Assembly (NCBI GenBank): GCA_009763385.1
Contig: CM019823.1
Location: 174,560,574-174,624,573, forward strand
Length of the DNA stretch: 64,000 bases
Source of the DNA: Coix lacryma-jobi var. lacryma-jobi
Lineage: Eukaryota > Streptophyta > Magnoliopsida > Poales > Poaceae
Reading direction: 5' to 3'
Of this stretch, positions 37,301-48,905 are shown one piece after another (position 1 is the stretch's first letter; each line of letters begins with the position of its first letter). The translations under genes were made by a program, and so were the position numbers. The notes beneath the pieces were generated by a model, which was not told where the DNA came from, did not search any database, and saw only the letters and a program-made list of their open reading frames with translations.

Positions 37301-38094
37301 CTATCCCAATCCTGCATTGGTTCTTCTTCAGCTGTATCATCCACAATAACAGCTGCCTCATTCATATCTGCCCGCATCTGTGCTGACATGGCTGGAATAG
37401 GCACCTCTTGTCTAGGTCCTTATGCTGTATCAGGTTCCTCTGTATCCTTGAATCCCATTGCTTCATACACCCTGTCCTCATTAACAACCTCTTTTGGAAA
37501 CCCATCATCATCATCAGCAGCAGCATTCCCTACTATAATTAAACTACTCCAATCAACCACAACAGGAATCTGAGTATGTGTTGGTGCTGGAGAACTGCAT
37601 GTATCACCAAAACCTTCAGCTCCATTGTTTGGGGCAGCTCCCCCATTTGACCCACTGGTGACAACAGATACACATCTACCTCTAGAAGCAGCAGAACTGG
37701 CATGACTACTGGAGGCACCCTTGCTAACAACATCAACTGAAATAATAGCAAATCTCTGATCCCACCTATCATTAATCATCTTCTGGAAATGCTCATCCCT
37801 CATGATCTTCCACTCAGACCCAGTGTCATCAAGAACCCATGCTGAGATTGTTTGAGCTGGCCCCCAGAATATCTTACCTTTCAAATCCTCATGAAAATGA
37901 TCAATAGAGTACTCATAATTTGTATCAAGCCATAGTTCATGTTGCTGCTCAGCCATTTCAACCAACCCATATTCATCTGCCTGAGCCACGTACTTACCAA
38001 CCTTAAGAACTAGTCTAAACGCACGACCAGGATCGATCCTGGCATCATGATAAACAATGGAAGGAGATGGAAAATTAGACGGTAACTCGGCCAT
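31383..38094 (-). pseudogene. MuDR-type MULE transposase, interrupted and stop-containing
   Basis: Would cut and move the MULE. Parts in order on -: N-terminal acidic/MuDR region from the ATG at 38,094; in-frame TAA at 37,420-37,422; MuDR DNA-binding region to the donor at 37,101; next exon from 36,999 with the MULE catalytic domain: Asp in YISVDSTAL, Asp in VVCTDACKG, the CFRHLMENM motif, Glu in NNLAESWNSW. The frame is cut at 35,968 by a nested LTR and resumes at 32,468 with the SWIM zinc finger CTCGQW...CPHAL. An in-frame TAG (32,086-32,088) follows, then a basic zinc-knuckle-like part and Ala/Lys/Glu-rich C-terminal exons ending at 31,383. Two nonsense codons plus the insertion make it non-functional, though the DDE residues remain. 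Confidence 0.85.
32474..35963 (-). mobile_element. 3.5-kb solo LTR inserted in the MULE transposase
   Basis: Ends TGTGACACCC at left and GGGTGTTACA at right (TG...CA with inverted termini), flanked by a perfect 5-bp TSD ATATA at 32,469-32,473 and 35,964-35,968. There is no gag-pol, PBS or PPT inside. Layout (AT-rich outer part, then a GC-rich zone around 34,150-35,580, then CTTTTCTTTTCAAATCTTTT-like pyrimidine tracts) parallels the 4.5-kb Tekay-type LTR at 54,679-59,191 read on the same strand, so a chromovirus solo LTR is likely. It contains a run of ~14 G near 35,423-35,436. Confidence 0.8.
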
Positions 38095-38727
38095 GCCCTA
38101 AAACCTACAACTAGGTTCAGTGAACACTTCCCAAAGAGGGCAAGCACTGCTGTCCATTGTCGCTCGGGAAGACACGACCTCTCCCACTACATCATCAGCC
38201 TGTGAAGCAATGACCGTCAAATAAGTACAAGAGCAGAAACTTTGGGAAAAAAACAGGTTCTCATGGCCTCTGTCTGAACTATATCCATGAGACAAGAGCA
38301 CCTTCATTATTTAAGCACAGATGCCACAGAGCTTATTGCCAACGGCTGCTAGAATTTACGTGCTCAAAAAAAAATCTCGTACACAAAATGAGTATTTCCA
38401 TCTATTACCATGCTGCCATCAGAGTTAGAATGCTCTGCATGAAATGAGTATTGTCCACTACCACGGCGAATTCTCTTTCTCATTGCATAATAGTGATTCT
38501 TTACACTATCTATCTTCCGCTTATACAGGGAAAAGCATTTTTCCTTTGGGTTCAAAAGCTTAGATGCTTTAGTAGGATTGGAGGCTGAAAGCTGTGTCTC
38601 AGACTTGGCCACGTGAACGTAGCTTCGCCACTAAAGCGCGGCGCAGCGCATGCGAACGCGTAACCCTAATCTAATCCTAACCAACACGAGGACTGGATCC
38701 CTTACCTTGTGTGCGCCGGCGGCGAGC

Positions 38728-38803
38728 TCCAGATGGGGCTACGGGAGGGGCGGCGGCGAGCTTCAGATGGGGCTACGGGAGGGGCGGCGGCGAGCTCATG
38801 CCC
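38728..38803 (+). repeat. Tandem duplication (~38 bp x 2) near the MULE right end
   Basis: The unit AGCTCCAGATGGGGCTACGG plus AGGGGCGGCGGCG is present twice in direct orientation, with one mismatch. Confidence 0.8.
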
Positions 38804-39117
38804 GACGTCGGGGTCGGGGGAGGTGGCGGCCGAGCGGACAGGGATGCGCGACGAACGAGCGGATAAGGGACAAGTGAGCCTGGCGCCCGTCGCGGTGAAG
38901 TGAAGGAAAAGTCCAGGGGCAAAAGCGTCTTTTTACAAGGAGATGCTGACTGGACTCCAACGTGTCAGGCTTGCTTGGCATGCCAGATGCGCAAATGTGG
39001 CAAATTAGTAACTTCTAGGCAGTCCATGTGCTGAAAAAGTAAGAGGCAAAACAACGGTGCTAAGCTAGCAAGTGCACATCTTAATAATGGTAAAAAAGTA
39101 AAAAGCTCTGTGCATCG

Positions 39118-39989
39118 GCAGCGGTGGTGCACTGGTGCCTGAGCAAATGTGTACGGGTGTACTTGTCTTATGAGTGTATAGAATTTTATCCTATTAGTGT
39201 AAATATAGTTAAAATTTAATTATAATTACTGGTTTTAAAGAAATTGTGGGTGTACTCACACCTAATACTTTATATATAGATTTGTCTATGCCTTTTATGG
39301 CAGCAGGTGTGGAGCCTCATTTTCGGCCTTGGCTGCTGCGCGCTTGCACTTGCACTTGCACTGGGGGCACGGGCGTCGGGTCAGGAAAGTTAGTTGGACT
39401 CTCGAGAGACGGCGGTGAGCTCTCCGGTTTGCGGTGTCGTGAAACAAACCAATGTAGTTCTTTTTACTTAAAGGGAAAACAACGAAATATTTGAATGTAA
39501 TTCATATACATTCGTGAAAATTAAACTAAATTCTATTACATCCCAAATCACTCTAACACATATGAAGTATAGTAGATACGAGTGTATCCAAATAAGATCT
39601 AAAGTTATTTGTCTCACAAGATAGCAAATCGCTGTGATTTCTTCTTATGGGTTACTGTATGTTAACATAAATCGCTGTGATTTCTTCTTATGGGTTACTG
39701 TATGTTAACATATATTACAAGTCCTCTATTTGCGCTCTGATTGATTGTTTGTATTACCTTAGTATATGGAATGTCTTGGTGTTTGGTTATTTTGAACTGG
39801 CAAGTCATATTGATCAAATTATATGTTGGGGTGGTAACCCGAACGCAGGCTACCCACTTCCGCGCAGAAGCGTTTTCGACAATCACGCTTACGGTCGAAA
39901 GCGTTCGGGAGTATAGCATTCTCGAAGAGTTGGAGCAGCTTTCGAATGAAAGCAGAAGAGACTGTTTCTTTCGTCTCTTTTTTCGATCG
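39118..39989. other. Spacer between MULE and LTR retrotransposon
   Basis: No supported gene. Holds a 43-bp tandem duplication. The segment 39,830-39,989 shares a CGAAAGCGTTCG-rich texture with 41,408-41,695 on the far side of the LTR, suggesting one sequence split by the LTR insertion. Confidence 0.5.
39626..39711 (+). repeat. Perfect 43-bp tandem duplication
   Basis: AAATCGCTGTGATTTCTTCT through GTTAACAT occurs at 39,626-39,668 and again, without mismatch, at 39,669-39,711. Confidence 0.95.
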
Positions 39990-40170
39990 TGTCGGGGGAC
40001 CGCAAAAGGATACCCTCAATCAACGCAAACAAATAGGTTAAACCTAGAACACCAATTAATAACAAACCTAGCAAGTCTAACCTTCTAAAAAACCAACCCC
40101 TCGAGGCCTACAACGCTGGCCCACCAAGCCGAAGCCCGAAAACCTATTAAGCGGAAAGTAGGCTGCGTCA

Positions 40171-40470
40171 GCCCTCCAAACCAGGCCTCGGGCGACCGCT
40201 CGTTCTCCGTCTCGCCCGAGCCCTCCAAGCCAGGCCTCGGGCGAACGGTCGTTCTTCGTCTCGCCCGAGCCCTCCAAGCCAGGCCTCAGGCAGATGCTCA
40301 ATCTCCGTCTCGCCCGAGCCCTCCGAGCCAGGCCTCGGGCTGGCGCTCGTTCTCCGTCTCACCCGAGCCCTCCGCGTTAGGCCTCGGGCGACCGAGCCCC
40401 CCGAGCCAGGCCTCGGGCTGGCGCTCGTTCTCCGTCTCACCCGAGCCCTCCGCGTCAGGCCTCGGGCGAG
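40171..40470 (+). repeat. 49-bp tandem repeats in the LTR, about six copies
   Basis: The unit begins GCCCTCCAAGCCAGGCCTCG and ends TCTCGCCCGA. Copies start at 40,171, 40,220, 40,269 and 40,318, then a 29-bp short unit, then further copies to ~40,470. Copies differ by a few substitutions. Confidence 0.9.
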
Positions 40471-41098
40471 CGCTCCCCTACCCTTCAAGCCTCCCGCAAG
40501 AAGGAAGCTCCCTGCTTCTCAGCTCTGACAACCGTACTAGCCCCATACTGCGCATTTCATGCGTCCACTTACTCCGGTCACATCCTCCGGTACACAGCGT
40601 GTGCCACAGTGAACCGGAGCCAGAGTCAAACCTCGTTTTCACCACAAGCATGGGCAAAAAGGCACAAGTACAGCACTGTTCGGCCATACCACGCACTGTA
40701 GCACACTCGAGCTTCACCCCGAGGCCTGGGTTCCCGCTGTATGCCCGGGCGTTCCGGGACTTGCCCATACCTGCGGGGGCTCGAGCCTCCCGTAGGCGCC
40801 ACCTCGAGGCCGGCCCTGCGCCCCTCGAGCCCTGACTGCTTTCATGCTATTGGAGGACAGGTACCCCAAGACCCGGAGGGACCCCGCCGTGTCCTGTACG
40901 TGCCGGGATGGGTGCTGTACGGCTTCCACATCGCCACGCCTCCACGTCCGCGCCCGGGATGGAGGCCACGCATCAAGGACGCCTCAACAGCAACACCCAC
41001 GTTGGCTACAGCGACTTCGACAAGACAGAGTTCCTACCCTTCGCCATATCGAGCGTTGTACATGTCAATCCTGTGTAAACCCTGGCCTCCTCTTGTTC

Positions 41099-41106
41099 TA
41101 TAAAAG
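41099..41106 (+). promoter_or_regulatory. LTR TATA box
   Basis: TATAAAAG in a T/C-rich context within the LTR, ~300 bp before its 3' end. Expected to direct + strand transcription of the retroelement. Confidence 0.55.
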
Positions 41107-41695
41107 GGGACGTCAGGGCCCTTCGCGCGCAAGAGACAACGCACGAGTCTACGGTTACACACGGGCTTGCGCGACGCGAGTCCACACACACGAGTCCGGA
41201 CTCCGGTCCACGCTCATTGAGCTTGTATTGCCCCTGTACAAGCACTTAGGTGCAAGTAATACAAGAACCTCCTCCCCCCGCTGGACGTAGGGCTTTCTTT
41301 GCCCGAACCAGGATAAATCCTTGTGTCATCTTGCATCACCATCCAGGAAGAGAGCACGCGATCACATTACTCGTTGGTGTCAGACCCCCGTGATCGAAAC
41401 ACCGACAATCGTACGCGCACTCGAGCGAGTACGCGCTCGAGTGAATTCACTTTCGGGCGAATACCGGTGCATCAAGCGACGTTCACACTCGAGTGAGTGA
41501 ACGCGAGAGCGAGTGCGTTCTTGCCCAAATGTTCATGGTCGTTCAGAATCAGCTGATCGTACGACAACTTTTTACCTTCGGCCGATAGCGTCTGTGTCTC
41601 TCCGAGTCGGCAGAGAGACAACGCTTTCGCCTGAGGTAACTTTCAAAACATATCGTGGGTTTCACATGTCCATGTTCAAGTTAATAGGATGGCCC

Positions 41696-41771
41696 GAGCA
41701 CGCGATCACATTACTCGTTGGTGTCAGACCCCCGGGATCGAAACACCGACAGTTGGCGCGCCAGGTAGGGG
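41696..41771 (+). other. LTR-end duplicate and primer-binding site
   Basis: 41,696-41,751 repeats 41,352-41,407 with one mismatch and ends CACCGACA. It is followed, after one base, by TTGGCGCGCCAGGTAGGGG (41,753-41,771), a tRNA primer site of the kind used by Tat-lineage elements. Confidence 0.75.
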
Positions 41772-41810
41772 CTCTTCGCGTGTCCGAGCCGATTTCTCGT
41801 TGTTTCCTGG

Positions 41811-44200
41811 ATGACTTCTTCCACTCCTCCGTTCTCTGCTGGCGCCGTCGTCTGGTTCGGGAGCCTCGAGTTCCTGGCCACCGGCAGCGGCAACGAGCTG
41901 ACCCTGCTCTCCACGGAGGGCCCGAGCGAAGGGCGTGTCACGCCACCCCGCGCGGGGGGCGTGGCGCGTCGCCCGCACCACCACGCGATGCCACCTCGCG
42001 AGCGACGCCGTCGCCACCATCGTCGCCAGGCGCAGGTAGTGCCTGCGGCGTGCGCCCACTTCCCCGCGGCCGACGCAGAGTCCCCGACGGGAAACCTGGC
42101 CGGCGCGTGGCCGGAGACTTCCAGGGCGCGTGCGCACTCCCCCAGCGAGTTCGCGTTCGTCACGCGCACGGACCGGGAGCCTGGCCAGAGGCCCCCGAGC
42201 CGTGCTCCGTCGACACCACCTGGCCTCCTCCCGCACGGGGTGTACCGCGCTCGACGCCAGCGGTTCCCGTTTGGCCTCAACAACTCCGCGACTGTTTACG
42301 CCCACCACCTCGACGAGCGCTGTCAGGACCGGGCGGCCGCAGAGCGGGAGGAGCGTCCGGGCGTACTCCTACGAGCCACCACCGACCTGGAGATCGTCTA
42401 CCCCGCGCGCGCGTCGATCGCGGCCTCTCACGAGCCATCGAGCCACCTCGTCGAGCCACCTTCGGGGAGTGGTACCGCGAGCTGCAGTCCCAGCACGAGC
42501 CAAGGCGGCGCGACGTCAACAGCTCTAACTCCGACGAATACGACTACCACGACCCTGACCTCTGGGATCCCACCAGGGAGTGCTTCCAGCTCGAAGGGGT
42601 CGTGGACGATGCCGAAGACGACGGCGACGACGACATCAGGCCGGCGCTCAACCTCGAAGAGCCCGGAAACGTGGCTGCGGCAGGAGGATCACGCGTTCAG
42701 GGGAGGAACGAACCCCCGGCACCGGCTGCACCATCTCAGCACGGCGACGACCGGGCGGCGCAGCTCGCGCAGCTGCGGGAGGCCATCGCCAAGGCTAAGG
42801 AGGAACGACAGCGCCTGCTGCAACTCAAGAAAACTATAGCACAGGAACCAGCCCAGCCTCGAGGCGCCGGTGTCCGTGGCCGCGCTCGAGAGGTCCATCG
42901 GCAGATCCTCGAGGATGGGGCACCAGCATGCCCCGAGCTGCGTTTCCCGCGAGCCGGGCAGAACGTGGTGGCGGCGGCAATGCTGCTCCGTGATCTACCC
43001 GCCGTCTCCAACCCTGACGCCAGGCGCATGCTCGGGGAAATGAAGAACCTCCTCGAGACAGCCGCTGTGCAGCAGGCCGAGAGCTCAGCCTCGCGACGGC
43101 GCGGGGCGGCCTCGGGGAAACAAGCAGACACGCCCCGCAACGAGCGCGAGACGTCCGTCCACCAGCCGGACGCCTCTCGAGCTAGGTCAGTCCGGGAACG
43201 GATCGTCGACAACCGGCCACCTCGAGACCCCAATGACGCCCGCAACGATATCATCCGTCGGCGCAAGGACAAGGGGGCCCAAGAGCGTGGCTATAGCGCC
43301 CATCGAGGGGGGCGCTACGACAGTGACGAGGACCGGCAAGCCCTCGAGCCCCCGGGCCCCAGAGTCTTCAGCCGGGCCATCCGCAGCTCAACCCTCCCCG
43401 ACCGCTTCCGACCACCGACCAACATCGTGAAGTATGACGGGGAGGTCGAGCCCAAGCTCTGGCTCTCGGACTTCCGCCTAGGCTGCCAACTGGGCGGAGC
43501 GAAGAGCGACGACCGTGTGATCATACGCCAACTCCCACTTTACCTCTCGGACACCGCCCGCCGGTGGCTCGAGGGGCTCCCGCCGGATCGGATCCATGAC
43601 TGGGCCGACCTAGTCAGGGTCTTCGACGGGAATTTCAAGGGGACTTGCGTGCGCCCAGGCAACCCCTGGGATCTACGGCGTTGCAGGCAGGCAGCGGACA
43701 AGCCCCTCCGCGACTTTGCTCGGCGATTCTCGAAGCAGCGCCTCGAGCTCCCCCACGTGCCTGATGAGGACGTCATCTCAGCGTTCCTCGCGGGCACGAC
43801 ATGCCAAGAGCTAGTTCATGAGCTAGGGCGCTACCGTCCCAGGACGGTCGAGGACCTGATGGATCGTGTCACCAGCTTTGCCTCAGGCGACGAGGCAGTG
43901 GGGGCCTTCTTTGGCCGCTCCACGGACAAAGGTAAGGCGGTGACCGCGCCGGAGGGCTTGAACAAGGGCAACGATGCCAAGAACCGCAACAACAACAACA
44001 ACAAAAAGAAGAAGAACAAAAGCAAAGGTCAAAAGGCGAAGCGCGACGCCGACGACGACGACGATGAAGAAGTGCTCATGGGCGCCCTCGACCATAAGAA
44101 ACCTCGAGGCCCCCCTGATGGGGCTGTTTTCGACCAGATGCTCGAGGACCCCTGCCCTTATCACAAGGGCCCCGTGAATCACAGGCTAAAAGACTGCTGA
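41811..44200 (+). pseudogene. Retrotransposon gag (Tat-lineage Ty3), damaged
   Basis: Structural Gag that would package element RNA. The first ATG after the primer site is at 41,811. From there the apparent coding signal changes frame at least once before ~42,480. From there to the TGA at 44,198-44,200 one frame is open, with the gag core (LWLSDFRLGCQL, RRWLEGLPPDRI, LRDFARRFSKQ) followed by an Asn/Lys-rich basic tail and a DCPYHKG-like end. The open frame also extends upstream through the LTR, but that stretch is not expected to be coding. Confidence 0.75.
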
Positions 44201-47200
44201 CTGCTGAAGGGCTTCTACGCCAAGCTCGACGACAAGAAGGAGGACACGCCTAAGGGCAAGGACAACAAACGACGCGACGACGGGGACGCGGGTTTCCCCC
44301 CGGTGCGTGACTGCTTCATGATCTACGGGGGCCCAACCGTCGGGCTCTCAACTCGGGAGAGGAAGAAGGAACGCCGGGAGGTCTTCGCACTCCGCCACGA
44401 CACTCCCCACTACCTCGACTGGTCCGACGCGCCGATCACATTCGACCATAACGACCATCCGGACCATGTCGTCAATCCGGGGGCGTACCCCCTCGTCGTC
44501 TACCCCGTCATCGTCGACGTACGGTTCTCCAAGGTGTTGATGGATGGGGGCTCGAGCCTCAACGTCATATACATCGAGACTCTCGACCTCCTGGGGATTT
44601 CGAGGGATCAGCTCCGACCCAGCGTCGGGGGGTTCCACGGAGTCGTACCAGGGAAGAAGGCTCACCCCCTCGGGCGCATCGACCTGCCGGTTTGCTTTGG
44701 CACGCCGGCTAACTTCCGTTGGGAGACGCTCACCTTCGAGGTGGTTGGATTCCAAGGGACCTACCACGCCTTCATCGGCCGACCAGGCTACGCCAAGTTC
44801 ATGGCGGTTCCCAACTACACGTACTTGAAGCTCAAGATGCCAGGGCCGAAAGGGGTCATCACCATCGACACCTCCTACGAGCACGCGTACCACTGCGACG
44901 TGGAGTGCGTCGAGCGTGGGGAGGCCAACGTCCACCTCGACTCGCTCGAAGCCCTAGCGGCCCAGGCCACCGAAGAGGCCCCTGAAGCAAAACGCCACGC
45001 CGGCGCCTTCGAGCCGGTAGAGCACACCAAGCTGATACCCGTCGACCCGACCTCGACCGATGGCAAGACGCTGGCCATCAGTGCCAGTCTCAAGCCTAAA
45101 TAGAAAGCAGTGCTCGTCGACTTTCTCCGCGCGAACATCGACATGTTTGCGTGGGGCCCCTCGGACATGCCAGGCATACCGAGGGGAGTCGCCGAGCACG
45201 CCTTGGAGATCCAGGTCGGGTCCAGACCGGTGAAGCAACGCCTGCGCCGCTTCGATGAGGAGGTGCACAAGCTTTTGGTGGCTGGATTCATCAAGGAGGT
45301 ATTTCACCCGGAGTGGCTTGCTAACCCTGTACTAGTTAGGAAAAAGAATGGAAAAATGCGGATGTGTGTAGACTACACTGGTCTGAATAAAGAGTGTCCA
45401 AAAGTTCCATTTCCTTTACCTAGAATTGATCAGATTATCGATTCCACTGCGGGGTGTGAAGTACTTTCATTTCTCGATGCGTATTCCGGCCACCACCAGA
45501 ATAGGATGAAAGAATCCGACGAGCTCGCTACCTCTTTTGTTACGCCTTTTGGTATGTATTGCTACGTTACAATGCCCTTCGGCCTTCGAAACGCCGGGGC
45601 AATGTACCAACGTTGCATGCAGCATATCTTTGGCGAACACATAGGCAAAACTGTCGAGGCCTACGTTGATGACATCGTGGTTAAAACCAAGAAAGTCGGG
45701 AACCTCATCAGCGATCTCGAGACCACGTTCGAGTGCCTCCGGGCCAAGAATGTGAAGCTCAACCTCGAGAAATGTGTCTTTGGTGTGCCCCGGGGCATGC
45801 TACTTGGCTACATTGTCTCACAACGGGGGATCGAGGCCAACCCCGAAAAGATCTCAGCAGTCACGAGGATGGGCCCAATTCGAGACCTCAAGGGCGTACA
45901 GAAAGTGACAGGCTGCCTAGCTGCTCTCAGTAGGTTCATCTCGAGGCTAGGGAAAAGGCGCTACCTCTCTACCGCTTGCTGAAGAAGACGGAACGCTTTG
46001 CGTGGACCCTTGAAGCCGAGGAGGCCCTAACCAGGTTGAAGGGGTTGCTGACTTCCGCACCAATCCCCGTGCCACCACGACCAGCCCAGGGTGACGATCC
46101 CCCCGAGTCCCTTCTCCTCTATGTGGCCGCAACCACTGAGGTGGTCAGCGCGGTCATAGTCGTCGAGAGGCACGAGGAGGGTCGTGCGTTGCCGGTCCAA
46201 CGGCTAGTGTACTTCACCAGTGAGGTACTCTCCGAGGCCAAGGCCCGGTACCCGCACATCCAGAAACTGCTCTACGGCATCATCATCACGAGGCGCAAGC
46301 TCCAGCACTACTTCCTCGCTCATCCTGTAACGGTGGTGTCATCCTTCCCCCTTGGTGAGATCATCAACAATCGGGAGGCCACGGGGCGCATCGCCAAGTG
46401 GTCCGTCGAGCTAACGGGGGAGGCCATCACCTACGCCCCGCGAAAAGCCATCAAGTCGCAAGTGTTGGCGGACTTCGTTGCTGAATGGACCGACACCCAG
46501 CTCCCGCCGGCACAAATCCAAGCCGAGCTCTGGACCATGTACTTCGACGGATCCCTCATGAAGACGGGGGCAGGCGCAAGCCTGCTCTTCATTTCACCCC
46601 TCGGAGTCCACATGCGCTACCTGCTACGCTTGCACTTCCCCGCCTCCAACAACGTCGCTGAGTATGAGGCCCTCGTTAATGGGCTGCGCGTCGCCCTCGA
46701 GCTCGGGGTCCGACGCCTCGACGTTCGAGGGGACTCGCAGCTCGTCATCAACCAGGTTATGAAGGCTTCAAGCTGCATCGATCCCAAGATGGAGGCATAC
46801 TGCGGGGAGGTGCGCAAGCTAGAAGATAAGTTCTACGGCCTCGAGCTCAACCACATCGCTCGAAAGTACAACGAGGCCGCAGACGAGCTGGCTAAGTTAG
46901 CATCCACGCGCGGCACCGTCCCCCCAGATGTCTTCTCGAGGGATATCTTCAAGCCATCCGTCAAAATCGGCCCGGGGGCTGGCTCCTCGACGCTACCCCT
47001 CGAACCAGACACGGGGGCTCTACCTTCAACGCCACCCCTCGAGAATGACCCCTCGACATCTGCTGAGGCGATGCAGATCGACGCACCTGCCTCTTCGTCA
47101 TCACGACCCCTCGACTGGCGGACACCCTTCCTCGACTACCTGACGCAAGGCGTGCTACCAGAAGACAAGACGGAGGCCCGACGCATCGCTCGAAGGGCCA

Positions 47201-48357
47201 AGACCTACGTCATCTACGGCGACGAACGAGAGTTGTACCGTCGAAGCCCATCAGGAATCCTTCAACGCTGCATCCCCCTCGAGGAGGGACGCAGGCTCCT
47301 CGACGACATGCACTCGGGGGCTTGCGGCCATTACACAGCGCCAAGGACCCTGGTAGGGAACGCCTTCCGACAGGGCTTCTACTGGCCAACCGCCATCGGA
47401 GACGCCAAGCGCCTGGTCCAAGCTTGCCAACGGTGTCAGTTCTACAGCAAGCAAACGCACCAACCCGCACACATCCTGCAGATGATCCCCATCACTTGGC
47501 CATTTGCCGTCTGGGGGCTCGACCTCATGGGTCCCCTCAAGATGACAACTGGAAAGTACACGCATGTGCTCGTGGCCGTCGACAAATTCACCAAGTGGAT
47601 CGAGGCCAAGCCCATAGGCGACCCCACCTCCGAGAAGGCTGTCGAGTTCATCGCCGACATCATGTACCGGTTTGGGGTGCCTAACGTCATCATCACCGAC
47701 AATGGCACCCAATTCACGGGCAAAAAGTTCACCAACTTCTGCGACGACAACAACATTCGCGTGACCTGGGCCTCGGTCGCGTACCCTCAATGCAACGGGC
47801 AGGTCGAGCGCGCCAACGACATGATACTCCATGGGCTGAAGCCGAGGCTGTTCAAGACCCTCAAGAATTTTGGAAAAGGGTGGGCTGCAGAGCTCCCCTC
47901 GGTGCTGTGGGGCCTCAGGACTACGCCGAGTCGAGCCACCGGGTTCACTCCGTTCTTCCTAACCTACGGCGCCGAGGCTGTCCTACCTACGGACCTCAAG
48001 TACGGCTCCCCTCGACTTCGAGCCTTCAACGGGCAAACCAACGACGAGAGGCTTGCCAACGCCAAGGACCAGCTCGAGGAAGCTCGAGACGTGGCGCTCA
48101 TCAACTCCGCGCGCTACCAGCAAATACTTCGACGCTACCACGACAAGCACGTGCGCAAGAGGGACCTGGCGGTAGGGGACCTCGTGCTTTGACGTCTGCA
48201 AGATAATCGAGGGCACCACAAGCTCACCCCTCCATGGGAGGGTCCATACACCGTAGCTGAGGTGCTCAAGCCAGGAACGTACAAGCTCTACGACGGTCAA
48301 GGCAGGATCCTGGCGAATGCGTGGAACATATCTCAGCTACGTCGCTTCTACCCTTAA
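44201..48357 (+). pseudogene. Retrotransposon pol (protease, RT, RNase H, archaeal-type RNase H, integrase), damaged
   Basis: Continues in the gag frame after its TGA. Order: aspartic protease with the active-site triplet in LMDGGSSLN; in-frame TAG at 45,101-45,103; reverse transcriptase with VLVRKKNGKMRMCVDY, MPFGLRNAGA and catalytic YVDD; a frameshift near 45,950; Ty3 RNase H; a second archaeal-type RNase H (MYFDGSLMKTGAGASL, EYEALVNGL, DSQLVI), diagnostic of the Tat lineage; integrase zinc finger (H-H-C-C around CQRCQFYSKQ) and DDE core (DLMGPL, DNGTQF, QVERAND). A TGA at 48,190-48,192 precedes the C-terminal part that ends with TAA at 48,355-48,357. Four lesions make it inactive as read. 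Part of the RT is markedly AT-richer than its flanks. Confidence 0.88.
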
Positions 48358-48905
48358 AGGCCTCGAGGCCTTGTTCATTTTGTTGCTTTGTACAAACATG
48401 TCAAACATGAATGAACAAACTCGCGCACTGTCATTCATTTTACTTAGCAACTTAAGGTAGCCTCGACCCTGCCTTGCTCAGGGTCGAGCCTCCCTCGGGG
48501 GCTGACAGGGGGACACCCCTCCAGACTCCGGAAAAAACGCGTTTTCTTTTAAAAAATTCGACCCTCGTCTCGATTCGCACCTCGAGCATACTAGCAGCGT
48601 CTAAATTCGTAAATACCCCGAGCCTCCAAGAGTCGGGGGGCGTCGACGTAGACGGCCACCTACGCCCCCGGGCTACGGCACCCTCCCTACGCCTCCCCTC
48701 GAGGTACTCGTGGCGCGTATCGAAGGAACACGGACCAAGCCGGATGAAGCTCGAGCTAGCGACAAAGAGAAATGATCGAATAAATTTGAAAAGAAAACAG
48801 CTTCTTTAAATAAACAAGTCATATACACATATTGACCTCGACGGGCCATAAGTCATGATTTGAATTCTTACATGGGCCTCGACGCCCAAATTTGGCATGC
48901 AGGCT
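48358..48905. other. Spacer between pol and the antisense gene
   Basis: Lies between the 3' ends of two converging coding regions. Contains repeats of the CCTCGAGGCC and CCTCGACCCTG kind. No gene is seen. Confidence 0.5.

Larger units (their letters stand above)
30700..39108. mobile_element. Mutator-like element (MULE), 8.4 kb including a nested solo LTR
   Basis: Long terminal inverted repeats: 30,700-~30,925 (GGGCTTTTTACTTTTTTACC...) and ~38,880-39,108 (...GGTAAAAAAGTAAAAAGCTC). Both contain complementary strings such as TGCACTTGCTAG, GCACCGTTGTTTTGCCTCTTAC and GGCATGCCAAGCAAGCCTG. The flanking 9-mers TATGCGCCG and TGTGCATCG match at 6 of 9, consistent with an aged MULE TSD. It carries a MuDR-type transposase on - and is interrupted by an LTR at 32,474-35,963. 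Confidence 0.85.
39990..41407 (+). mobile_element. LTR of a Tat-lineage Ty3 retrotransposon (1418 bp)
   Basis: Starts TGTCGGGGGACC and ends CACCGACA, the inverted TGTCGG/CCGACA ends typical of this LTR group. It contains a 49-bp tandem repeat array and a TATA box. The last 56 bp recur at 41,696-41,751 directly before the primer site. This LTR may therefore be a separate solo LTR, or the 5' LTR with an internal rearrangement. The flanks share ATCG on both sides (39,986-39,989; 41,408-41,411), a weak TSD. Confidence 0.7.

Noticed and set aside
39824..39989. TGTTGGGGTGG at 39,824 as the LTR start
   Set aside because: TGTCGGGGGACC at 39,990 mirrors the LTR end CCGACA and fits the known start type better. 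The 39,824 string has no matching end.
41513..41810. gag start upstream of the primer site
   Set aside because: The open frame runs through LTR-end and primer-site sequence, which is not translated in such elements.
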